From the NCBI RefSeq assembly GCF_014884385.1, contig NZ_WKFH01000003.1, positions 3,070,001 through 3,134,000 of the forward strand: a stretch of 64,000 nucleotides of DNA. The letters are read 5' to 3'. The notes beneath the pieces were generated by a model. It did not search any database and was not told where the DNA came from. It saw only the letters and a program-made list of their open reading frames with translations. This document shows, in pieces, positions 1 to 8,507 of the stretch (positions are counted from its first letter, which is position 1; each line of letters begins with the position of its first letter). This stretch comes from Phycobacter azelaicus (GTDB taxonomy: Bacteria > Pseudomonadota > Alphaproteobacteria > Rhodobacterales > Rhodobacteraceae). The position numbers and the translations under genes were made by a program.

Positions 1-700
1 CCGTAGTCTCCACCGCCAGCGCATCCCGCGCAAGGCGTAGGTGCTTTTCGATCGTGGCTGGGGTAAGCCCCATCAGTAGGGCGATATCCTGGGTTGTTTT
101 ACCATCGCCGACCCATTCCAAAGCCTCCCTTTGGCGTTTCGTCAGGCCGCGGTTTGGGGGCGTGTAGGGAAGGGTCAGGATTTTTAGATGCACCACGTTG
201 TTCATCAAGACGATGTCATCGCCATGCTCTTGCCAAAGCGCGTCCACATCATCCTGGGAAAGGCCTGGTGTCGCAGCCAGAGAAATCGCACCTTTGAAGC
301 GGGCTGAGGACGAATAGAAGCTGACCGTGTAGCCAGCGGTCATGTTCATCTTCTTGTTGAAGGCGATGACACGTTCTGAGTCCGGCCCAAGCTTGCCCTC
401 TTCGGCCATTTCCTCGATCAACCGCCAACTGCCTGCGCCTTCGTTTTCAAGCGCCCAACGCAGCATTGGCGCGTTGGAATAGAGGCCCTTGTGAAGAAAG
501 CCGTTCAGATATTCGGGGGAGTGGTTGGAGAGTATGACAAAGTCTTCCGGATCTCCCAAAGAGGTTGGTGTCTTGTACCGCGTGTAACCGTAAATGAGCC
601 TGTCGAAGTGGAATTCGGCCATCTGTGCGACATGCGCGTGCCATAGCTCTTCGAGAGTCTTTGCACCACAAACGACATGCAGATAGTCCGCAAGGTTCAT
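1..700 (-). CDS. LuxR-family regulator with autoinducer-binding domain (partial, C-terminus off the left edge)
   Basis: The minus-strand frame is open from an ATG at 698-700 to the window edge (233 codons), so the end of the gene is missing. Residues 1-175 look like an autoinducer-binding domain. Residues 186-230 form a LuxR-type helix-turn-helix beginning LTKRQREALEW and containing TPATIEKHLRLA. Aligning by eye to TraR, the conserved Pro (P78), Trp (W92) and Gly (about G123) are present. The other pocket positions are changed: W57 is Y64, Y61 is F68 and the amide-binding D70 is A77. The start overlaps the aroQ stop as ATGA, implying translational coupling. No luxI-like gene is in view. It is probably a quorum-sensing 'solo', but the ligand cannot be predicted. 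Confidence 0.88.
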   Translation of the reverse strand, partial: MNLADYLHVVCGAKTLEELWHAHVAQMAEFHFDRLIYGYTRYKTPTSLGDPEDFVILSNHSPEYLNGFLHKGLYSNAPMLRWALENEGAGSWRLIEEMAEEGKLGPDSERVIAFNKKMNMTAGYTVSFYSSSARFKGAISLAATPGLSQDDVDALWQEHGDDIVLMNNVVHLKILTLPYTPPNRGLTKRQREALEWVGDGKTTQDIALLMGLTPATIEKHLRLARDALAVETT

Positions 701-1149
701 TCGGTATTTGCCTCCCCACTCAAATGCCGGGCCAGAGCGTCAATGGCAAAAAGGTACCCTTGGGACCCGAAGCCGCAGATCTGACCGATTACCGCACGAG
801 AAATGTAGGATTGGTGCCGGAATTCCTCGCGTGCGTGAATGTTTGAAAGGTGAACTTCAACTGCAGGGAGTGCAACCGAAAAGAGCGCATCCATCAGCGC
901 GATTGAGGTGTGGGTGTAGGCCCCGGCGTTTAGGATGATGCCGTCATGTGTCCCGCGCGCGGCGTGAAGCGCATCAATCAGCGCGCCTTCATGGTTGGAT
1001 TGCATGCACACCAGATCCAAACCCAGGGAAGTGGCGTGTTGTACACAGCTGCGCTCGACCATCTCAAGGGTCTCCGATCCGTAGACCTCTGGCTGGCGCG
1101 TGCCCAACAGGTTCAGATTAGGACCATTCAAGAGGAGAATACTTGGCAT
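697..1149 (-). CDS. aroQ: Type II 3-dehydroquinate dehydratase
   Basis: The 150-residue protein has the usual length for type II dehydroquinase, which converts 3-dehydroquinate to 3-dehydroshikimate in the cytosolic shikimate pathway. Family motifs are visible in order: LNGPNLNLLGTRQP with the catalytic Arg, VYG with the catalytic Tyr, LNAGAYTHTSIAL in the middle, and VEVHLSNIHAREEFRHQS with the catalytic His. Its stop overlaps the start of the downstream LuxR-type regulator by four bases, so the two are probably translated from one message. About 170 bp without an evident gene separate it from the upstream oxidoreductase. A second shikimate-pathway gene, DAHP synthase, lies far away at 31243-32625. 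Confidence 0.97.
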   Translation of the reverse strand: MPSILLLNGPNLNLLGTRQPEVYGSETLEMVERSCVQHATSLGLDLVCMQSNHEGALIDALHAARGTHDGIILNAGAYTHTSIALMDALFSVALPAVEVHLSNIHAREEFRHQSYISRAVIGQICGFGSQGYLFAIDALARHLSGEANTE

Positions 1150-1319
1150 ATCAGCTTTCCTGTGCAGACTATGTGCTGGAAACTATAGGAATAGTTTTGC
1201 GAAAGCGACCAATCAAAAGCATGGGTCATGCACTTTGTCCGATCTGAAACGGATATGGTAAACATCGCGTGGCCTGTGACTGCCGGAACATCGGTCGCTC
1301 CGCCTGGTCCGCGTTGCTT

Positions 1320-2315
1320 CTATTCGTTGTGCAGAACAATTTTGCCCAAGGCCTTGCGGTCTTGCACGAGTTCCAATGCTTTTCCGGCGTCCTGCATTAG
1401 GAAAATCTCGCTGATACGGGGCTTTATGGCGCCTTTTTCATACAGAGAGAAAAGCTCGGCCATGTTCGCCGCATGCCCCTTGGGGTCACGATAGACCGAG
1501 GCCCCCCAGAAAACCCCAACAATATCGCAACCCTTGAGAAGGGGCAGGTTCATCGGGATCTGTGCAATTCCGGCCGGGAAGCCGACAACCAGAAAGCGGC
1601 CCTCCCAGGCCATGGAGCGCAACGCAGGCTCACTGTAGGCCCCACCGACCGAATCATAGACCACGTTTACCCCATCTTTGCCTGACAGAGCTTTGATTTG
1701 GCTTGAGAACTCTTTCTGTTCGACCTTGTCGAGGCTGCGTTTGTAGACCAGCGTCTTGTCGGCGCCTGCCTCACGACAGAATGCCGCCTTGTCATCCGAG
1801 GAAACTGCGGCAATAACTTCTGCTCCCATTGCCTTACCCAGTTCAATGGCGGCAATGCCAACGCCGCCGGCTGCTCCAAGAACCAGCAGGCTTTCGCCCG
1901 GTTTCAGATGCGCGCGATCTTTCAGGGCGTGGTATGAGGTACCATATGTGAAGATGAAGCAGGCAGCATCCTCAAACGGCATTGCATCGGGGATCTTTAT
2001 CGCGCGACCGGCGTCAATGCACAGGTGGGTCGCAAACCCGCCATGGCCCGTTAGGGCGAGAATCCGGTCGCCGATTGAGAAGCCTTCGACGCCTTCCCCG
2101 AGGGCTGCAACGACGCCTGCAATTTCACCACCCGGCGCAAAGGGGCGCGGGGGTTTCATCTGGTAAAGGTCCTGAATAATCAGTGTGTCTGGGAAATTGA
2201 CCCCGGCTGCTTTGATTTCAATCAGCAATTCCCCCTTGCCGGGCACCGGATCCTGGAGGTCGCTCCAGACCAAAGTCTGTGGCCCACCTGGTTCGTTGCT
2301 CATCATCGCTTTCAT
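1320..2315 (-). CDS. NADPH:quinone oxidoreductase-family (zinc-independent MDR) enzyme
   Basis: The 331-residue protein matches the quinone oxidoreductase branch of the medium-chain dehydrogenase/reductase superfamily. It has an N-terminal GroES-like domain with AAGVNFPDTLIIQ and a PGGEIAGVV segment. A Rossmann domain follows with the dinucleotide-binding run LVLGAAGGVGIAAIELGKAMGA. The cysteine ligands of zinc alcohol dehydrogenases are absent. Members use NADPH to reduce quinones or enoyl compounds; the substrate here is unknown. It diverges from the acyl-CoA dehydrogenase operon at 2456 across a 140-bp gap, so it may share regulation with that pathway. Confidence 0.9.
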   Translation of the reverse strand: MKAMMSNEPGGPQTLVWSDLQDPVPGKGELLIEIKAAGVNFPDTLIIQDLYQMKPPRPFAPGGEIAGVVAALGEGVEGFSIGDRILALTGHGGFATHLCIDAGRAIKIPDAMPFEDAACFIFTYGTSYHALKDRAHLKPGESLLVLGAAGGVGIAAIELGKAMGAEVIAAVSSDDKAAFCREAGADKTLVYKRSLDKVEQKEFSSQIKALSGKDGVNVVYDSVGGAYSEPALRSMAWEGRFLVVGFPAGIAQIPMNLPLLKGCDIVGVFWGASVYRDPKGHAANMAELFSLYEKGAIKPRISEIFLMQDAGKALELVQDRKALGKIVLHNE

Positions 2316-2386
2316 GGAGACTTCCTTTTCGCGCCGATCTCTGTCCTGAAGTTACGTTAAGTCTTCTGCCACCGGGGAGCGTTGTC

Positions 2387-2407
2387 AATGCAATAGCGAA
2401 ATGCAAT
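2387..2407. promoter_or_regulatory. Two 8-bp direct repeats (AATGCAAT) in the divergent intergenic region
   Basis: AATGCAAT occurs at 2387-2394 and again at 2400-2407, a 13-bp period. The pair sits between the divergent quinone-reductase gene and the acyl-CoA dehydrogenase operon. The position would suit an operator for a fatty-acid-responsive regulator, but this is inference from placement and repetition only. Confidence 0.25.
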
Positions 2408-2455
2408 TCTGCTCTGCGAAACAAGTGACGCAACGTGGGACCATGGGGGGAGAGC

Positions 2456-3631
2456 ATGACCACAGAATCTGGCACTGAGTTTGCCGATGCGCCTGATTTT
2501 CGCAAGAAAATCCGCGTCTGGCTGGAGGAGAATTGCCCCGCAGAAATGCGCGACGGTGCCGGTGGAGAGGCCGAAATCTGTTGGGGCGGACGAAACTGGA
2601 CGTTCGCGTGCGAGGGGCAAAAGCTGTGGTTGGAGCGCTGCGCAACGGTGGGCCTGACGGTGCCGACCTGGCCTAAGGCCTATGGCGGGGCGGGGTTGAG
2701 CCGAGAACAGGACAAAATACTGAAGGAGGAGATGGCCGCACTCAACGCGCGCTCTCCACTGGACAGTTTTGGGATCTGGATGCTGGGCCCGGCTTTGCTC
2801 AAGTTCGGCACCGAAGAGCAAAAGCAAAAGTTCCTGCCGCCGATTGCGCGTGGGGAAATCCGCTGGTGTCAGGGGTATTCAGAGCCAGGCGCAGGGTCGG
2901 ATCTGGCTGGGGTTCAGTCCCGGGCCGAGGACAAAGGTGATCACTGGTTGGTGAACGGTCAAAAGATCTGGACCTCCTACGCCGACAAAGCCGATTGGAT
3001 CTTCGCCTTGCTGCGGACTGATAAAGACGCGCCCAAGCACAAGGGAATTTCCTTTGTTCTTATGGACATGAAAAGCGATGGTATCACGACACGGCCCATT
3101 CGGCTGATCTCGGGGGCGTCGCCTTTCTGCGAGACGTTCTTTGATGATGTAAAAGTTCCGAAGGAACAGGTTGTCGGGGAGGTTAACCGGGGCTGGGACG
3201 TGGCCAAATATCTGCTGACCCATGAGCGCGAGATGATCAGTGCAGGTGGGCAGACAATGGGCGCAGGGCGGCCTTTGGGGGCTGTTCTAGCCGAAAGTGA
3301 AACCGGTGCCAGCGATCCGGTTCTACGTGCCGATGCGATGCGGACCGAGGTGGACGCATTGGCAATGGAGCTGACGCTTGAGCGCTACAAGGACCAGGCC
3401 GAAGGCGGGCAGGGCGTGGGTGATGCGTCGGCGATGCTGAAATATGCCGGAACAGAGTTGAACAAGCGCAGGCTGGAATTGGTCATGGCGGCCGGTGGCA
3501 GTGATGCTCTTGTTTGGGGGGACGGCCGCGCGGCCAGCTGGCTCAGAACCAAGGCCAACTCGATCGAGGGCGGGACATCCGAGGTGATGCTTTCGATTAT
3601 CTCCCGTCGTATTCTGGGTTTGGGAGCATGA
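2456..3631 (+). CDS. Acyl-CoA dehydrogenase (first of an adjacent pair)
   Basis: The 391-residue protein has acyl-CoA dehydrogenase architecture: a helical N-terminus, a central FAD-contacting beta domain with GYSEPGAGSDLAG and KIWTSYADKADW, and a C-terminal helical domain ending in SIEGGTSEVMLSIISRRIL. The ATG at 2456 is chosen because a purine-rich GGGGGGAGAG run lies just upstream; an in-frame GTG at 2435 would add seven residues. The family oxidises the alpha-beta bond of acyl-CoAs and passes electrons to ETF. The EGGTSEV end is where the catalytic glutamate of many family members lies. The gene overlaps the next dehydrogenase as ATGA, so the two may form a hetero-oligomer. Confidence 0.93.
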   Translation: MTTESGTEFADAPDFRKKIRVWLEENCPAEMRDGAGGEAEICWGGRNWTFACEGQKLWLERCATVGLTVPTWPKAYGGAGLSREQDKILKEEMAALNARSPLDSFGIWMLGPALLKFGTEEQKQKFLPPIARGEIRWCQGYSEPGAGSDLAGVQSRAEDKGDHWLVNGQKIWTSYADKADWIFALLRTDKDAPKHKGISFVLMDMKSDGITTRPIRLISGASPFCETFFDDVKVPKEQVVGEVNRGWDVAKYLLTHEREMISAGGQTMGAGRPLGAVLAESETGASDPVLRADAMRTEVDALAMELTLERYKDQAEGGQGVGDASAMLKYAGTELNKRRLELVMAAGGSDALVWGDGRAASWLRTKANSIEGGTSEVMLSIISRRILGLGA

Positions 3632-4752
3632 CAGGCATGGTGAAACTCGTTCAGACTGAAGAAGAGGCCATGCTGCAGGATGCCGGGCGTGCGCTTCTGG
3701 AAAAATCTGCGCCCGTGTCTCGTCTGCGTGAACTGCGTGATCAGGGGCAGACCCATGATGATGCGCTGTGGCAGGAAATGGTCGCGGCCGGTTGGGCCGG
3801 GATACTTGTTCCAGAGGCCGCTGGAGGTGCCGACATGGGCCATGCTGCGGCACATGTTCTGGCGCGGGAAATGGGGCGGAACCTGACTGTCAGCCCGTTT
3901 CTAAGCACGGCGGTCATCGCGGCGACTGTTCTGCGACGGTGTGATGATCCGCGCAGCCAGTTGGCCCTTGGCGAAATTGCATCCGGCGCACGAACCTATG
4001 CTCTTGCGCTTGACGAAAAAGCTAAGTTCGACCCAGAGCATATTGAGCTGAAGGCGGAAAAACGCGGCAACGGCTATGTCCTGAATGGTGAGAAGCGATT
4101 TGTGGTGGGTGGCAGCAATGCCTCTCACGTCCTGGTTCTTGCCCGAGGAGAGGATGGGCTGTGCCTGTTTGACCTGCCTGCCGATCGCGGCGGTCTGAGC
4201 CGCACGAGTTCTGAAATGATCGACAGTCGGGATGCAGCGGAGCTGGTCTTTGAAAACGTCGAACTGTCCGGGGATGAGATCCTTGGGATGGCCGGTAGCG
4301 GAGGCAGTTTGTTGCAGTTTGGTCTTGAGGCGGGTCAAGCCGCACTTGCGGCCGAAACGGAAGGGCTGGCGCAGGCAGCCTTTGAGATGACAACCGGCTA
4401 CCTGAAAGAGCGCAAGCAGTTTGGCGTCCCCATTGCCAGCTTTCAGGCCTTGCAGCATCGCGCCGCCCATCTGTGGTGTGAGATTGAACTCACGGCGTCG
4501 GCCATCCTTCACGCGGGCCGTATGCTCGACAGCGATCCTCAAAATGCCACGCTGGCAGTCTCCCTTGCCAAGGCGCGCGCCACTGATACAGCGCAGCTGG
4601 CGGTACGTGAAGGTGTTCAGATGCACGGTGGGATCGGGATGACCGATGCCTATGACATGGGTTTTTACATGAAACGCGCGCGCGTTGCGGCGGAATGGCT
4701 CGGCGACTATGGCTATCACGCTGACCGGGTGGCGCGCCTGCGAGGCTTTTGA
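3628..4752 (+). CDS. Acyl-CoA dehydrogenase (second of the pair)
   Basis: This 374-residue acyl-CoA dehydrogenase-fold protein follows the first without a gap (ATGA overlap; an alternative ATG at 3637 fits ribosome-binding spacing better). It has the C-terminal FAD/dimer motif EGVQMHGGIGMTDAYDMG, and KQFGVPIASFQALQH in the preceding helix. It ends about 30 residues after that motif and lacks an obvious EGT/GGT segment carrying the catalytic Glu. Such a partner is typical of the paired dehydrogenases known from steroid and side-chain catabolism, where one subunit is catalytic and the other structural. That reading is inference. It is co-transcribed with the SDR at 4764. Confidence 0.9.
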   Translation: MTGMVKLVQTEEEAMLQDAGRALLEKSAPVSRLRELRDQGQTHDDALWQEMVAAGWAGILVPEAAGGADMGHAAAHVLAREMGRNLTVSPFLSTAVIAATVLRRCDDPRSQLALGEIASGARTYALALDEKAKFDPEHIELKAEKRGNGYVLNGEKRFVVGGSNASHVLVLARGEDGLCLFDLPADRGGLSRTSSEMIDSRDAAELVFENVELSGDEILGMAGSGGSLLQFGLEAGQAALAAETEGLAQAAFEMTTGYLKERKQFGVPIASFQALQHRAAHLWCEIELTASAILHAGRMLDSDPQNATLAVSLAKARATDTAQLAVREGVQMHGGIGMTDAYDMGFYMKRARVAAEWLGDYGYHADRVARLRGF

Positions 4753-4763
4753 AGGATTATAAG

Positions 4764-5579
4764 ATGCAGGAACTCTTTGCTCTGAATGGAAAAACAGCGC
4801 TTGTGACGGGCGGCGCGACCGGCATTGGCCGGATGGCCGCCGAAGCCATGGTACGCGCTGGCGCGCGAGTCTTGATCGCATCGCGCAAGGGTGACGCCTG
4901 CGAGGCGGTTGCGGCCGAGCTTAACGCGCTCGAGGCTTCTGGGAGCGCCGAAGGTTTCGCCGGAGACGTGGGAGACGCGGAGGGTATCGAAAAGCTGGTG
5001 GCAGAAGTGAAATCCCGCACCGATGCGCTGCATATCCTGATGAATAACTCCGGGATCACATGGGGCGCGCCCTTGGGGCAGTTTCCGCATCATGCCTGGC
5101 AAAAGGTGATGAACGTCAATGTCGCCGGAGTGTTTGATCTGACGCAAAAGCTGCTGCCACTGCTCATCGAATCCTCCGACGCGGACGACCCTGCGCGCGT
5201 TATCAACGTTGGATCAGTTATGGGCGAGATCCCGATGGGCGACGGAGCGTACAGTTATTCCGCCTCAAAAGCCGCTGTGATCCATATGTCCAAGATCCTG
5301 GCCAAGGAGCTTGCCCACAAGCACGTCACGGTCAACGCGCTTGCGCCGGGACCTTTCGTGTCGCGCATGACCGCTTTTGCCACGGGCGATGCGGACAAGC
5401 GGGAAAAGGTGGGCAAGGACGTCCCCCTTGGTCGCGTGGGTCGAGACGAGGATATCGCCGGCGCTGTGCTTTTCCTGTCTGGGCGCGGGGGGGCTTATGT
5501 AACTGGGGCGGTGATCCCCGTGTCCGGCGGCATCAACGTTATGTCAGGCCACAATATTTTTGAAAGCGCACTGAACTAG
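4764..5579 (+). CDS. Short-chain dehydrogenase/reductase (SDR) in acyl-CoA operon
   Basis: The 271-residue protein is a classical SDR. It carries TGGATGIGR at the N-terminus for NAD(P) binding, NNSG in strand beta-4, the catalytic Ser in the INVGSVMGE region and YSYSASK with the Tyr-Lys pair. The ATG at 4764 is preceded by GAAGGA. It begins 11 bases after the preceding dehydrogenase stop. In this context it probably oxidises a hydroxyacyl-CoA or related alcohol intermediate, but the sequence does not identify the substrate. Confidence 0.9.
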   Translation: MQELFALNGKTALVTGGATGIGRMAAEAMVRAGARVLIASRKGDACEAVAAELNALEASGSAEGFAGDVGDAEGIEKLVAEVKSRTDALHILMNNSGITWGAPLGQFPHHAWQKVMNVNVAGVFDLTQKLLPLLIESSDADDPARVINVGSVMGEIPMGDGAYSYSASKAAVIHMSKILAKELAHKHVTVNALAPGPFVSRMTAFATGDADKREKVGKDVPLGRVGRDEDIAGAVLFLSGRGGAYVTGAVIPVSGGINVMSGHNIFESALN

Positions 5580-5610
5580 TGCATGAAGTGTAGGCTTTAG
5601 AGGTTTGGAA

Positions 5611-6621
5611 ATGAACAATACCACCTGGTCCCGAAACGAAGATCACCTGCCGCCTGCCTTGCGTGGACTTCGCATTCCGCTGATTGGCTCTCCGCTGTTC
5701 ATCATCTCGGTGCCAGAGCTGGTGATCGCTCAGTGCAAGGCCGGGATCATTGGTGCCTTTCCTGCGCTGAATGCACGCGAAGCGGAAGATGAGCCGCCGT
5801 TGCTGGAGGCCTGGCTTAAGCAGATCACCGAGGAACTAGACCGCCATAATCAGGAAAACCCGGATCGCCCGGCCGCGCCTTTTGCGGTGAACCAGATTGT
5901 ACATCGCTCCAATGCGCGGCTTGAGCGTGATCTCGAAATCTGTACCCGCTGGAAGGTGCCAGTCTGGATCACCTCGCTTGGCGCGCGTCCCGAGGTGAAT
6001 GAAGCGGCCCATTCCTGCGGTGGTGTTGTGCTGCACGATGTGATCAACAACCGTTTTGCCAAAAAGGCGATCGAGAAGGGTGCGGATGGGCTGGTTGCCG
6101 TGGCTGCCGGAGCAGGCGGGCATGCCGGACAACAATCGCCCCTAGCCTTGATCCGGGAAATTCGGAGCTGGTTCGATGGCCCTCTCGCGCTGTCGGGTGC
6201 AATTGCCACCGGGGAGTCTCTTTTGGCTGCGCGTGCCATGGGGGCGGATTTCGGCTACGCCGGTTCACCATTCATTGCCACGCACGAAGCCAACGCTCAG
6301 AGTGAATACAAACAGATGATTGTCGACAGCAGCGCCGAAGATATCGTCTATTCCTCATTGTTTACAGGCGTTTGGGGTAACTATCTGAAAGATTCTGTTG
6401 TTAGGGCGGGCCTTGACCCCGATAACCTCCCGACTGCGGATTCAACGTCGATGAACTTTGGCAGCGGATCCTCCAAACCCAAAGCCTGGAAAGAGATCTG
6501 GGGGTCGGGGCAGGGAATTGGTGCGGTCAAAGAGGTGTGCTCGACTGGCGACCTGGTTGATCGGATCGACCGTGAGTATCGCGCCGCGGGAGCGAGGCTC
6601 GCCGCTGAGTTCCTGGGCTAG
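5611..6621 (+). CDS. Nitronate monooxygenase / 2-nitropropane dioxygenase-family flavoenzyme
   Basis: The 336-residue protein matches the FMN-dependent nitronate monooxygenase family. It starts with PLIGSPLFIIS and contains GADGLVAVAAGAGGHAGQ, with the catalytic-type His, then PLALSGAIATGESLLAARAMGADFGYAGSPFIA for phosphate and flavin binding. The ATG at 5611 follows an AGAGG element; an in-frame TTG six bases earlier is less likely. Family members oxidise alkyl nitronates, and many bacterial relatives have no known substrate. Its place inside a fatty-acyl catabolic run is common in alphaproteobacteria but not functionally explained. Confidence 0.88.
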   Translation: MNNTTWSRNEDHLPPALRGLRIPLIGSPLFIISVPELVIAQCKAGIIGAFPALNAREAEDEPPLLEAWLKQITEELDRHNQENPDRPAAPFAVNQIVHRSNARLERDLEICTRWKVPVWITSLGARPEVNEAAHSCGGVVLHDVINNRFAKKAIEKGADGLVAVAAGAGGHAGQQSPLALIREIRSWFDGPLALSGAIATGESLLAARAMGADFGYAGSPFIATHEANAQSEYKQMIVDSSAEDIVYSSLFTGVWGNYLKDSVVRAGLDPDNLPTADSTSMNFGSGSSKPKAWKEIWGSGQGIGAVKEVCSTGDLVDRIDREYRAAGARLAAEFLG

Positions 6622-6624
6622 GTC

Positions 6625-7275
6625 ATGGCTGAGATACTGGTCGTGAGGCATGGTCAGGCCTCTTTCGGGGCGGACAACTATGATGAGCTCAGTGACCTTG
6701 GGCGAAAGCAGGGTCAGTTGCTTGGCGAGACGCTGCGCGCGATGGGCTGGCAGCCGGACCGCGCGATCACTGGCAGTCTGGCGCGCCAGAAACAGACCCT
6801 TGAGGAGATGGGATTTTCTGTTCAGGCTGAAGAGCATAGTGGGTGGAACGAATATGACTTCCATGACCTGTTGCACCAGCGGTTCGGGGGGCAGGCCCCC
6901 GATGATGTTATTACGGACCGTAAAACCCACTTCCGGGCTCTGCGCGATACTTTGGCAGAATGGCAGGATGGGGGGATCCAATCGGCCCGAGAAACCTGGG
7001 CGCAGTTCACTGCCCGTGTGGAGGCGGCGCGTCGTCATGCTGCAGCCTGTGACGCTGAACGGATCCTGGTGGTCAGCTCGGGGGGAGTGATTGCGAGATT
7101 GGTCGCGGCGACGCTAGAGGTTCCTGATCGCCAGATGATCACACTGAACTTGCAGGTAAAAAACACCTCCCTAACCCGGTTCATTTCGTCCAAGAGGCGT
7201 TTTTTTCTACATGAATTCAATTCGGTGCCGCAGTTTCATGATGCCGCGCGCGCTGAACTGATGAGCTATAGCTGA
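6625..7275 (+). CDS. Histidine phosphatase superfamily protein
   Basis: The 216-residue protein opens with ILVVRHGQASF, the RHG phosphohistidine motif of the phosphoglycerate-mutase-like superfamily. A LSDLGRKQGQLLGETL helix follows, and VVSSGGVIARLVA stands where the second catalytic His is usually found. That His position reads as Ser-Gly here (SSGG instead of SHGG), so activity may be altered. It starts three bases after the preceding gene and lies directly before the ACAD10/11-type kinase. It may remove phosphate from an intermediate made by that kinase, or it may be a catalytically weak paralog. Confidence 0.87.
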   Translation: MAEILVVRHGQASFGADNYDELSDLGRKQGQLLGETLRAMGWQPDRAITGSLARQKQTLEEMGFSVQAEEHSGWNEYDFHDLLHQRFGGQAPDDVITDRKTHFRALRDTLAEWQDGGIQSARETWAQFTARVEAARRHAAACDAERILVVSSGGVIARLVAATLEVPDRQMITLNLQVKNTSLTRFISSKRRFFLHEFNSVPQFHDAARAELMSYS

Positions 7276-7286
7276 GGGAGCATGAC

Positions 7287-8315
7287 ATGAGCAGCGACAC
7301 CCAGACACTGGACATCGAGGCAATCAGGCGGTTCCTCGGCGGGCGCCTGGCCGGGTTTGATGGTCCAGTAGAGGTTCAAAAGTTTGCCACCGGACAATCA
7401 AATCCGACCTTCTTGCTGAAAACCTCGGCTGGAAACTATGTCCTGCGCCGCAAACCTCCCGGGGTGTTGCTCAAATCGGCCCATGCAGTTGATCGCGAGT
7501 TCCGTGTCCAGCAGGCGTTGGCGGGTACGGATGTGCCGGTCGCCAAGATGCATCTGCTGTGCGAAGACAATGATGTCATCGGATCTGCCTTTTACATTAT
7601 GGAGCATGTCGCAGGGCGCAATTTCACCGATCCGGTGATGCCGGATCTGGACACGGCAGAGCGCACGGCGGTGATCGACGATATGAACCGCGTGCTTGCA
7701 GCCTTGCATGATATTGACATCGATAGCGTTGGTCTTTCGGACTATGGCCCGCCCGGAAATTACTTTGAGCGTCAGCTTGGCCGTTGGACCAAACAGTACC
7801 GGGCCTCGGAAACTCGCGTCATCCCCGAAATGGATGAGTTGATCCAGGAGCTGGAAGCGGCCATGCCAAAGGACGACGGCCAGCGCGGGTTGGTGCATGG
7901 GGATTATCGCATCGACAACATGATCTTCAGCGCGGACGCCCCCAAGTGCCTAGCCGTGCTTGACTGGGAACTCTCGACTATCGGCCATCCTTACGCTGAT
8001 CTTGCCGGCGTGATCATGCAATGGCAAATGCCACCGGGGCAGGAGGGGCGGGGTCTCGCCGGCATTGATCGCAAGGCCCTCGGTCTGCCCACGGACGAGG
8101 CCTTTGTCGAAGCCTACTGTCACCGCAGGGGGCTGCCGGGGATTGATAACTTCGGCTTCTATCTGTCCTTCAGCTTCTTCCGTATGGCAGGCATTTTGCA
8201 GGGGGTTCTGAAACGCGCGCTTGATGGCAACGCGTCAAACCCAGAAAGAGCGCGAAAGCTGGGCGGCTTTGTTCCCATCTTTGCTCAGAGCGGTCTTAAA
8301 GCCTTGAAAAGCTGA
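7287..8315 (+). CDS. APH-fold kinase of the ACAD10/ACAD11 (LvaA-like) type
   Basis: The 342-residue protein has an aminoglycoside-phosphotransferase fold. It shows the subgroup signatures of the kinase domain of mammalian ACAD10/11 and the bacterial LvaA kinase: FATGQSNPTFLL, YVLRRKPPGVLLKSAHAVD, then the catalytic loop VHGDYRIDNMIF and the metal-binding LDWELSTIGHPYADLA. In those systems the kinase phosphorylates the 4-hydroxyl of a 4-hydroxyacyl-CoA and a partner acyl-CoA dehydrogenase removes the phosphate. Two dehydrogenases lie upstream in the same run, and an enoyl-CoA hydratase follows. The family call is firm, the substrate is inferred. It is not expected to be an antibiotic-resistance enzyme. 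Confidence 0.92.
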   Translation: MSSDTQTLDIEAIRRFLGGRLAGFDGPVEVQKFATGQSNPTFLLKTSAGNYVLRRKPPGVLLKSAHAVDREFRVQQALAGTDVPVAKMHLLCEDNDVIGSAFYIMEHVAGRNFTDPVMPDLDTAERTAVIDDMNRVLAALHDIDIDSVGLSDYGPPGNYFERQLGRWTKQYRASETRVIPEMDELIQELEAAMPKDDGQRGLVHGDYRIDNMIFSADAPKCLAVLDWELSTIGHPYADLAGVIMQWQMPPGQEGRGLAGIDRKALGLPTDEAFVEAYCHRRGLPGIDNFGFYLSFSFFRMAGILQGVLKRALDGNASNPERARKLGGFVPIFAQSGLKALKS

Positions 8316-8507
8316 ACTCATGCCGGGCCTTGCCCGATATGGCGACGTCGTGGCATTTATTGGTCTGCTGTGCGTATTCTGTGCAGAAGGACGGCTGATT
8401 GCGTGGTTTTACGTATGCCTTAACTCTCGACCCCTATGCATCCACTGCGCATTATGGACTTAACAGGCGGGCCGACACATCCTTGGTCGCCCGGGAGGAT
8501 ATTTCTA

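Noticed and set aside
7287-8315. Aminoglycoside resistance kinase
   Set aside because: The APH fold is shared, but the motifs match the ACAD10/11 kinase group and the context is acyl-CoA catabolism.
8324-8336. GC hairpin in the gap before the enoyl-CoA hydratase
   Set aside because: A five-pair stem without a following T-run is too weak to call a terminator.
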